DNA from: an uncultured beta proteobacterium
Lineage (GTDB): Bacteria; Pseudomonadota; Gammaproteobacteria; Burkholderiales; Burkholderiaceae
Direction: 5' to 3'
Assembly (NCBI GenBank): GCA_903938955.1
Contig: CAJAFJ010000233.1
Coordinates: 1-8,422 of the forward strand
DNA: 8,422 bases
The translations under genes were made by a program, and so were the position numbers. The notes beneath the pieces were generated by a model. That model did not search any database and had not been told where the DNA came from. It saw nothing but the letters and a program-made list of their open reading frames with translations. Shown here piece after piece: positions 1 to 5,622 of the stretch; positions within the stretch are counted from its first letter, which is position 1, and each line of letters begins with the position of its first letter.

Positions 1-237
1 GCGCTGCACGCACCGGCGGAGCAGTATGAGCAGGTGGCTAAAAGCGTCAACGCCTTGCCGCAGGTGGCGCACAACTACGAGCGCGAGCATGCGCTCAACA
101 TGTGGTTTGTCATCGCCACCGAGACGCCGTATGAGATTGAAGAAGTCATCCGCACGATCGAACAAGAAACCGGTTGTGATGTCTACAACTTTCCCAAGTC
201 GCGTGAGTATTTTGTTGAGTTGAAGCTAAAAGCATGA
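1..237 (+). CDS. nirG: Siroheme decarboxylase subunit, NirG/NirD type (AsnC family), C-terminal part only
   Basis: The reading frame is open from base 1 to the TGA at 235-237, so this is the last 78 codons of a gene that starts outside the window. A GTG at 34 is internal, not a start. The sequence contains the AsnC/Lrp-type ligand-binding domain signature of the NirD/NirG half of the decarboxylase: a VAHNYEREHALNMWFV motif about 20 residues in, followed by an alpha/beta stretch ending in FVELKLKA. Known role of the family: NirD, L, G and H together decarboxylate siroheme to 12,18-didecarboxysiroheme in the cytoplasm. NirG rather than NirD is chosen because the next gene looks like NirH and the usual order is D-L-G-H-J; NirD, or a NirDL-like variant, cannot be excluded without the 5' part. 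The stop overlaps the next start as ATGA, implying translational coupling. Confidence 0.85.
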   Translation, partial: ALHAPAEQYEQVAKSVNALPQVAHNYEREHALNMWFVIATETPYEIEEVIRTIEQETGCDVYNFPKSREYFVELKLKA

Positions 238-743
238 GCACCTTATTACAGGCCGTGGACCCCATCGACCGCGCCATCATCGTCGCCACGCAGGGCGGCC
301 TGCCGCTGGTGGCCCGGCCCTACCTCGCCATTGCCGAGCGCTTGCAACTCGACCCCGAAGAGCTCATGGCCCGCATGCGGCGCCTGCAAACCGTCGGCGT
401 GATCCGCCGCTTGGGCGTGGTGCCGAATCACTACGCCATTGGCTACAAGGCCAACGGCATGTCCGTGTGGGATGTGCCCGATGAGCGGGTGGACGAACTG
501 GGTGCCGCCGTAGGCAGCTTCGAGTTTGTCAGCCATTGCTATTGCCGGCCCCGGCGTTTGCCGCAGTGGCCGTACAACCTGTTTGCCATGGTGCATGGCA
601 AGAGCCGCGATGAAGTCGAGCAACAAGTGGCGCAGATTGCCGCCTTTTTGGGCGAGCAGGCGCGCAGCCACGATATTTTGTACAGCACCCGCATCCTGAA
701 AAAAACCGGGCTGCGCCTGGCGCGCCAAAAAACGGACGAATAG
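234..743 (+). CDS. nirH: Siroheme decarboxylase subunit NirH (AsnC/Lrp family)
   Basis: This 169-residue cytoplasmic protein is a full-length AsnC/Lrp-like subunit. Residues about 8-60 form the winged-helix-like N-terminal part, ending in GVIRRLGVVPNHYAIGYKAN (56-75), which is typical of the AhbA/AhbB/Nir decarboxylases rather than of DNA-binding Lrp. The C-terminal ligand-binding domain carries the NirH/NirL signature HCYCRPRRLPQWPYNLFAMV at 101-120 and ends with a conserved STRILKKTGLRL block (151-162). His66 and His101 are candidates for functional histidines. Family knowledge: it acts with NirD, L and G to remove the C12 and C18 acetate carboxylates of siroheme on the way to heme d1. Its ATG overlaps the preceding stop (ATGA) and no strong ribosome binding site is visible, so translation is probably coupled. 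NirH versus NirL is assigned from position just before nirJ and could be swapped. Confidence 0.88.
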   Translation: MSTLLQAVDPIDRAIIVATQGGLPLVARPYLAIAERLQLDPEELMARMRRLQTVGVIRRLGVVPNHYAIGYKANGMSVWDVPDERVDELGAAVGSFEFVSHCYCRPRRLPQWPYNLFAMVHGKSRDEVEQQVAQIAAFLGEQARSHDILYSTRILKKTGLRLARQKTDE

Positions 744-753
744 AAAGAACACC

Positions 754-1965
754 ATGTTTCGAATTACCCAATACATGCGAGAAATCGCCGAGCCCACCCC
801 GCTGGGCCCCAAACGCAACCCCCCCGGCCCGGTGGTGATCTGGAACCTGATCCGGCGTTGCAACCTGACCTGCAAGCATTGCTACTCGATCTCTGCCGAC
901 AAAGACTTTGCCGGCGAATTGAACACACAAGAGGTCTATGGTGTGATGGATGACCTGCGCGCCTTTGGCGTGCCAGTGCTGATTCTGTCGGGTGGCGAAC
1001 CGTTGCTGCGTGAGGATATTTACGACATTGCCCGGCGCGCCAAAGAGAAAGGTTTTTATGTCGGCCTGTCCACCAACGGTACGTTGATTGACGAATCCAA
1101 CATCGAGCGCATCGCCGCCATTGGCTTTGATTACGTCGGTATCAGCCTGGACGGCATTCGGGAAACGCACGACACCTTCCGGCGCAAAGTGGGTGCGTTT
1201 GATGCGTCGCTGCACGGCGTCAAGCTGTGTCGGGATGCGGGCATCAAGATCGGCGTGCGCTTCACGCTGACGCAAGACAACGCGCACGACTTGCCGGCCT
1301 TGCTGAAACTGGTGGACGACGAAGGCATTGACAAGTTTTACCTGTCGCACCTCAACTACGCCGGGCGTGGCAACACCAATCGTGGCCATGATGCGTTTCT
1401 GGACACCACCCGCAAGGCGATGGACTTGCTGTTTGACACCTGCTGGAAGCATATTGAGGCCGGCGTTCATAAAGAGTTTGTCACCGGCAACAACGACGCG
1501 GATGGTGTGTATTTGCTGCACTGGGTTCGCCGCCACTTTCCTGAAAAAGAAGCGGCCTTGCGCGCCAAACTGGCCCAGTGGGGCGGCAACTCGTCGGGCG
1601 TTAATGTGGCCAACATTGACAACCTGGGCAATGTTCATCCCGACACTTTCTGGTGGCACCACAACCTGGGCAATGTGCGCGAGCGCGCCTTCTCCGAGAT
1701 TTGGCAAGACACCTCCGACCCGCTGATGGCCGGGCTCAAAGCCGTGCCTCGGACCATCAAGGGCCGTTGCGGCGACTGCACGTATTTCGACGTTTGCGGC
1801 GGTAACACCCGCGTGCGGGCGCTGCAGTTAACCGGCGATGCCTGGCAGGAAGACCCGGCCTGTTATATGTCGGATGAAGAAATTGGCTTGGTGGGCGACC
1901 GTGCGCAGCGCGTTCAGATGAAACCTTATATCGGCATTCGCCAAGCACGCGAGGCCGCCGAATGA
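754..1965 (+). CDS. nirJ: Heme d1 biosynthesis radical SAM protein NirJ
   Basis: This 403-residue cytoplasmic protein matches the usual NirJ length. The radical SAM cluster motif is CNLTCKHC (Cys36, Cys40, Cys43), and LSGGEP at about 78-83 is the SAM-binding glycine-rich motif. The C-terminal SPASM-type region has Cys339, Cys342, Cys348 and Cys370 (C-x2-C-x5-C-x21-C), expected to hold an auxiliary 4Fe-4S cluster. Known role: NirJ acts on 12,18-didecarboxysiroheme and replaces the C3 and C8 propionates in the route to the oxo groups of heme d1. Heme-pathway relatives such as AhbC and AhbD are similar, but the flanking nirH and nirN settle the assignment. The ATG lies 10 nt after the nirH stop with a weak purine-rich AGAAAG upstream. 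The end overlaps nirN (ATGA). All expected cysteines are present and there is no sign of damage. Confidence 0.95.
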   Translation: MFRITQYMREIAEPTPLGPKRNPPGPVVIWNLIRRCNLTCKHCYSISADKDFAGELNTQEVYGVMDDLRAFGVPVLILSGGEPLLREDIYDIARRAKEKGFYVGLSTNGTLIDESNIERIAAIGFDYVGISLDGIRETHDTFRRKVGAFDASLHGVKLCRDAGIKIGVRFTLTQDNAHDLPALLKLVDDEGIDKFYLSHLNYAGRGNTNRGHDAFLDTTRKAMDLLFDTCWKHIEAGVHKEFVTGNNDADGVYLLHWVRRHFPEKEAALRAKLAQWGGNSSGVNVANIDNLGNVHPDTFWWHHNLGNVRERAFSEIWQDTSDPLMAGLKAVPRTIKGRCGDCTYFDVCGGNTRVRALQLTGDAWQEDPACYMSDEEIGLVGDRAQRVQMKPYIGIRQAREAAE

Positions 1966-3545
1966 GCGCGCTGCTGCAACGTGCGGTGCCCGTGCTGGCG
2001 GCAGTGTGGGTGTTGACAGGCTCGCCTTCCGCTTGGGCGCAAGGTGATGTCAAGCAGCTGTACCAGACCCACTGCGTGGCCTGCCATGGTGCTGATCGCT
2101 TGGGCGGCACCGGGCCGGCCTTGCTGCCTGAGAGCCTGGCGCGGCTGCGCAAACCCGAGGCGGTGAAAACCATCACCGAAGGTCGTGTGGCGACCCAAAT
2201 GGCCGGATTTGCGGACCGTTTGAGCAAAGAAGACATCGACAGTCTGGTGAAGTACATCTACACCGAGACCGAGCGTGCACCAACGTTTTCGGACGCAGAC
2301 ATTCGCGTCTCCCGCATCGTGACCCATGCCCCGGGCAGTCTGCCGGACAAGCCGGTGGCGGCGTTTAACGGAGTGGACATGATGAATCTGTTCATCGTGG
2401 TTGAAACCGGAGACCACCATGTCACGGTGCTGGATGGCGACAAGCTGGAACCGATCCACCGCTTTCCCAGCCGCTACGCCTTGCATGGTGGGCCAAAATT
2501 TACCCCCGATGGCCGCTATGTGTTCTTTGCCTCGCGTGACGGCTGGGTCAGCAAGTTCGACCTCTGGAACCTGAAAGTGGTGGCCGAGATTCGTGCCGGT
2601 ATCAACACCCGCAACGTCGCAGTGTCGGGCGATGGCAAGTACCTGGCGGTGGCCAACTACCTGCCGCAAACCCTGGTGCTGCTGGACGCCGATCTGAACT
2701 TGCTCAAGGTGCATACGGTCAAGGACAAGGACGGCAAAAATGGTTCGCGCGTGTCCGCGGTCTATGACGCCTCGCCACGGCAGAGTTTTGTCGCGGCCCT
2801 GAAGGATGTGCCCGAAGTTTGGGAGATCAGCTACAACCCCAAAGCCGATGACGTGCCGGTGGGCATGATCCACGATTTTCAGTACAAGGAAGGGGCTTTT
2901 ATTCCCGGCTTCCTGAACCCGCGCCGCACCTATCTGTCCGAGCCGCTGGACGATTTTTTCTTCAACCAGAGTTACGACGAGGTGATGGGCACCAGCCGCG
3001 AGGCCGGCAAAGGGCAGGTGGTGAATCTGGATGCGCGCAAAAAAGTGGCGGACCTGAGTCTGCCCGGCATGCCGCACCTAGGCTCTGGCATCACCTGGGG
3101 CTGGCAGGGCAAAACGGTGATGGCCACGCCCAATCTGAAAGACGGGCTGATCACCATCATCGACATGGCCGACTGGAAGACGATCAAATCACTGCCCACG
3201 CCCGGCCCCGGTTTCTTTATGCGTTCGCATGAAAAAACACCCTACGCCTGGGCGGATTCGATGATGAGCAAGTCGAAAGACACCTTGCAGGTCATCGACA
3301 AGCGCACGCTGGAGATCGTCAGCCAGATCAAGACCGACCCGGGCAAGACGCTAGCGCACATCGAGTTCACCCGCGATGGCAAGTACGCGCTGGCCAGCCT
3401 GTGGGAGCGCAAGGCCGACGGCGGCGCTTTGATTGTTTTTGATGCCGCGACCTTCAAGGAGATCAAGCGGATTCCGATGGACAAGCCGGTGGGCAAGTAC
3501 AACCTGTTCAATAAAATCACCCGCTCAGAGGGGACGAGTCATTAA
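1962..3545 (+). CDS. nirN: NirN: c-type cytochrome with heme d1-binding propeller, dihydro-heme d1 dehydrogenase
   Basis: This protein of 527 residues begins with a Sec signal peptide: a hydrophobic stretch at about 8-20 and a probable cut after AWA at 24-26, so it acts in the periplasm. A cytochrome c domain follows, with the heme motif CVACH at 38-42 (His42 proximal) and Met80 (in QMAGF) as the likely second ligand. From about residue 110 the rest resembles the eight-bladed d1 propeller of NirS and NirF, with repeated FTPDGRY / VSGDGKY blade motifs. Candidate d1-contacting histidines are His175 (ALHGGPKF), His372 (GMPHLGSG) and His423 (MRSHEK). Family knowledge: NirN oxidises the last heme d1 precursor and helps pass heme d1 to NirS. 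NirS itself is less likely because the gene follows nirJ and the cytochrome domain has a short NirN-like form; NirF lacks the cytochrome domain. GAGG at 1951-1954 is a plausible ribosome binding site for the ATG overlapping the nirJ stop. Confidence 0.9.
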   Translation: MSALLQRAVPVLAAVWVLTGSPSAWAQGDVKQLYQTHCVACHGADRLGGTGPALLPESLARLRKPEAVKTITEGRVATQMAGFADRLSKEDIDSLVKYIYTETERAPTFSDADIRVSRIVTHAPGSLPDKPVAAFNGVDMMNLFIVVETGDHHVTVLDGDKLEPIHRFPSRYALHGGPKFTPDGRYVFFASRDGWVSKFDLWNLKVVAEIRAGINTRNVAVSGDGKYLAVANYLPQTLVLLDADLNLLKVHTVKDKDGKNGSRVSAVYDASPRQSFVAALKDVPEVWEISYNPKADDVPVGMIHDFQYKEGAFIPGFLNPRRTYLSEPLDDFFFNQSYDEVMGTSREAGKGQVVNLDARKKVADLSLPGMPHLGSGITWGWQGKTVMATPNLKDGLITIIDMADWKTIKSLPTPGPGFFMRSHEKTPYAWADSMMSKSKDTLQVIDKRTLEIVSQIKTDPGKTLAHIEFTRDGKYALASLWERKADGGALIVFDAATFKEIKRIPMDKPVGKYNLFNKITRSEGTSH

Positions 3546-3562
3546 GTTGATTTAGATCGCCG
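3546..3562. promoter_or_regulatory. Convergent 17-bp intergenic junction with FNR/DNR-box-like sequence
   Basis: Only 17 bp separate the nirN stop (+) and the nnrS stop (-). They include TTGAT-TTAG-ATCGC at 3547-3560, which matches 8 of 10 informative positions of the FNR/DNR consensus TTGAT-N4-ATCAA. No promoter is expected between two converging 3' ends, and a few such matches are expected by chance in a window of this size, so function is doubtful. No hairpin followed by a T-run is visible, so a typical intrinsic terminator is not evident for either operon. Confidence 0.15.
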
Positions 3563-4819
3563 CTAACCTGGCCGACCATCCCGCCGCGGGCGGCCAAACC
3601 AGCGGCCGTACCGAACCGCCCAACCCACGGTTGCCACCAACCAGAACCCAATCGCCAGCAGCGTGAAGACACTGCTTTGCGCTGGCCATAGGGCGGCGAT
3701 GACGCGCAGCAGCACGGCGGTCTGCAGCACCCAGTACAAGGCCCAGGCGGTGTTGTCGGCGGCCAGCGGGCGACCGCCGTGGCCACTGCTAACGCGGGTC
3801 GCCATGGCAAACAAGGTGCAGCCCAGGTAGCCCATGGTCATAGCGTGCAGGGGCGCCAGCCCGAGCGACATTTCACCCGCCGTGAGCGCCATCAAGGTGT
3901 GCGACACCGCGTTCAGGGCCAACGCGATGCCCAACCAGGCGAAGCCGCCGTGCAGCATGGCCAAGAGGCGGATTTTCAGGCTCTGCACCAGGCCCCAGCG
4001 CACGGCCAGCCAGAGCATCAAAAGTGCGGCGGGTAACTCAAATGCCACTTGCGCCCAGCGGATGGACGTGGGCAGCGGCCACCACAGCAGCTCGGCCGCC
4101 GTGGTAAAGCCTTCAAACCACAGCATGCCCAGCATGACCCATAGCAGCCACATCGGCCGCCAAGCGTCGAGCAAAGGGATGGCACTGGCGCTGAAAAACG
4201 GAATCATGCGGTGCGAGACGACGGCAAATACCGTGGCCACAAAGCACCAAAGGCCCAGTTGTGTGGCGGCTCTCAGCATCAATTCAGAATTCAAGGCCAG
4301 GGCAACGGTACAGGCCCAGAACGTGGCAACACCAACACCACAGGCCAGGGCGGCTAAGGCGGGATGCACACGGTCTTCCATCCGGCTTTGGCGCAGCAGG
4401 TTGTAAAACCGGAGGCTCAAGCTGGTCCAGCCGGTCGCGACCAGGGCCAGACCGGCACTCGCGATCAGGGTATGAAAGTGCAGGCCCAGCAGCACGGTGA
4501 TCCAGCCCAACAGCATGAGGCTCAAAGCCGGAAGAATGCGGCGGGCACTCACCTCCGGCAGACCCAGCCATTTAGGCCCGGCCGTGAACAGGAAGCCGGC
4601 AAAGAAGAAGGGCATGAAACCCAGGCTCATCAGCAGCGCATGGGCCGATGACACCGACACGGCGCCGGACGGTGGAATGCCGAGTGCGCGCATCAGCAGC
4701 AGACCGCCCCACCACAGTGAGCTGATCGCCATCATGAAGGCTGCTATGAAGAAGCCGAGGCGGTGGGGCGCTGCCAGCAGCCAGCTGGCACGCCAGGGCG
4801 CTGGCGTGCCGGGTTTCAA
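3563..4819 (-). CDS. nnrS: NnrS family membrane protein
   Basis: This 418-residue, very hydrophobic protein has roughly twelve predicted membrane segments along its whole length. NnrS features include an early LAAPHRLGFF (15-24), His60 in HALLMSLGF just before a long membrane segment, HRMIPFF at 203-209, HAMTMGYLG at 325-333 and the strongly conserved TRVSSGHGGRPL at 341-352. Family knowledge: NnrS proteins are heme- and copper-containing inner-membrane proteins found beside NnrR/Dnr regulators in denitrifiers, and they ease NO stress by limiting formation of iron-nitrosyl complexes; the exact chemistry is not settled. The start chosen is TTG at 4819-4817, overlapping the regulator's TGA as TTGA. 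The next in-frame ATG codons, at residues 29-30, would remove the first membrane segment and the conserved HRLGF. No strong ribosome binding site precedes the TTG, so it is probably translated by coupling to the upstream gene. It is the last gene of the - strand operon. Confidence 0.9.
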   Translation of the reverse strand: MKPGTPAPWRASWLLAAPHRLGFFIAAFMMAISSLWWGGLLLMRALGIPPSGAVSVSSAHALLMSLGFMPFFFAGFLFTAGPKWLGLPEVSARRILPALSLMLLGWITVLLGLHFHTLIASAGLALVATGWTSLSLRFYNLLRQSRMEDRVHPALAALACGVGVATFWACTVALALNSELMLRAATQLGLWCFVATVFAVVSHRMIPFFSASAIPLLDAWRPMWLLWVMLGMLWFEGFTTAAELLWWPLPTSIRWAQVAFELPAALLMLWLAVRWGLVQSLKIRLLAMLHGGFAWLGIALALNAVSHTLMALTAGEMSLGLAPLHAMTMGYLGCTLFAMATRVSSGHGGRPLAADNTAWALYWVLQTAVLLRVIAALWPAQSSVFTLLAIGFWLVATVGWAVRYGRWFGRPRRDGRPG

Positions 4820-5520
4820 TGTGAGCCGTAGTTGGCGAGTCGCTGGACGTCGAGAATACGGATTTCGCGTTTGTCGATTTCGATCAGGCGTTCCGCTTCA
4901 AGCTCGTGCAGGACGCGCGAGAAGTACTCCGGTGTGAGCGACAGGCGTGAGGCAATGGTGGCCTTGCTGACCGGCAGGGACACGGTCACCACGCCCACGG
5001 CGTTGAGATTTTCGTCCGCGACATCGCCCAGCAGGTAGCCAATGAGGCGTTGCATGCCGCTGTGCAGGGCGTAGCCTTCGACGTCTTTCACCAGCCGATG
5101 CAGGCGGCGTGAAATACCTGCCAGCATGTGCATCGAAAACCGGGGGTCGCGCTCAATTTCGCCAAATACCGCTTGCTTGCTGACGCAGACAATGACGGTG
5201 TCTGCCAGTGCCTGCGCGTTCAGGATGCAGGGCATGCTGAGAAACATCATGGCTTCGGCAAAACTGTGGCCTGGGCTGACCAGTTCGATGATTTTTTCTT
5301 GTCCGTTGGGGGAAGAAACGAACAGTTTGACTTGCCCCAGCACGACGATGTAGAACGCCTCGCACGGGTCGCCGATGCGAAACACCATGTCGCCACGGGT
5401 CATGCGTCGCAACTGGCAGGCGCGGGCCAGACGCTCTCGCTCTTCCGGCAACAGATCGCTGAACAAGGGCAACACCGACAAATAACGCGGCATATCGAAT
5501 TGTTCAATGTCTGTTTTCAT
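4816..5520 (-). CDS. dnr: Crp/Fnr-family NO-responsive regulator, Dnr/NnrR type
   Basis: From the ATG at 5520 the protein has 234 residues, close to the roughly 227 of Pseudomonas DNR. Residues about 15-125 form the cyclic-nucleotide-type beta-roll, with GQEKIIELVSPGHSFAEAMMF (73-93) closely resembling DNR; about 125-150 is the dimerisation helix; about 180-225 is the winged helix-turn-helix. The recognition helix TPEYFSRVLHEL keeps Glu198, Ser201 and Arg202, the E-x2-SR pattern that reads TTGAT half-sites. The Fnr N-terminal cysteine set is missing (cysteines only at 35, 53, 98 and 112), so an oxygen-sensing 4Fe-4S cluster is unlikely and heme-based NO sensing as in DNR is the better inference. 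The frame also opens at an ATG at 5619 (267 residues), but the extra 33 residues lack family similarity and are AT-rich in the middle. Likely targets are nir, nor and nnrS promoters. It overlaps nnrS downstream by 4 nt. Confidence 0.88.
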   Translation of the reverse strand: MKTDIEQFDMPRYLSVLPLFSDLLPEERERLARACQLRRMTRGDMVFRIGDPCEAFYIVVLGQVKLFVSSPNGQEKIIELVSPGHSFAEAMMFLSMPCILNAQALADTVIVCVSKQAVFGEIERDPRFSMHMLAGISRRLHRLVKDVEGYALHSGMQRLIGYLLGDVADENLNAVGVVTVSLPVSKATIASRLSLTPEYFSRVLHELEAERLIEIDKREIRILDVQRLANYGSH

Positions 5521-5622
5521 GGGATCTACTTTCGCAGGGGTAACACAGGCCTTTGATTGTAGTTTGCGTGATGAAAACGCTTCGCTCGGGGTCTGGCAAG
5601 GTGGCTCGTTGAGGTTCATGGT
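5521..5622 (-). promoter_or_regulatory. norD-dnr gap: candidate promoter/leader for dnr
   Basis: These 102 nt between the norD stop and the preferred dnr ATG are the longest non-coding gap in the window. On the - strand TACAAT (complement of 5556-5561) resembles a sigma70 -10 element about 35 nt before the ATG, but no good -35 hexamer lies 16-18 nt upstream. One perfect FNR half-site (TTGAT at 5553-5557) overlaps the -10 candidate, with no matching second half at the usual spacing. The stretch around 5552-5577 is AT-rich compared with its flanks, which favours a regulatory role over coding. The frame nevertheless stays open through it from an ATG at 5619, so an N-terminal extension of the regulator cannot be ruled out. 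Confidence 0.3.

Noticed and set aside
529..1707. Long open frame of 392 codons on the - strand opposite nirH/nirJ.
   Set aside because: It is antisense to nirJ, whose radical SAM and SPASM motifs are unambiguous. The translation has no recognisable domain; long antisense frames are common in GC-rich coding DNA.
1926..3077. Long open frame of 383 codons on the - strand opposite nirN.
   Set aside because: It mirrors nirN codons, has unusual His/Val/Gln-rich composition and no recognisable motif, while the + strand protein has a signal peptide, heme motif and propeller repeats.
1962..3545. Assignment of the d1/cytochrome c protein as the nitrite reductase NirS.
   Set aside because: It sits at the end of the d1 biosynthesis genes after nirJ, and its propeller sequence fits NirN/NirF better than NirS from what I can recall of the families. 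An alignment would settle it.
3581..3593. GC-rich inverted repeat CCGCC-GCG-GGCGG just past the nirN stop as a terminator.
   Set aside because: The stem is only 5 bp, no T-run follows, and it lies within the nnrS coding end; such short GC palindromes are frequent here.
4816..5520. Oxygen-sensing Fnr identity for the regulator.
   Set aside because: The N-terminal cysteine cluster of Fnr is absent, and the genomic context and FAEAMMF region fit Dnr.
5533..5580. Full FNR-type palindrome in the norD-dnr gap.
   Set aside because: Only one half-site (TTGAT) is perfect; the sequence at the right spacing does not match ATCAA, and the TTCAT/ATCAA pair is separated by 13 nt instead of 4.
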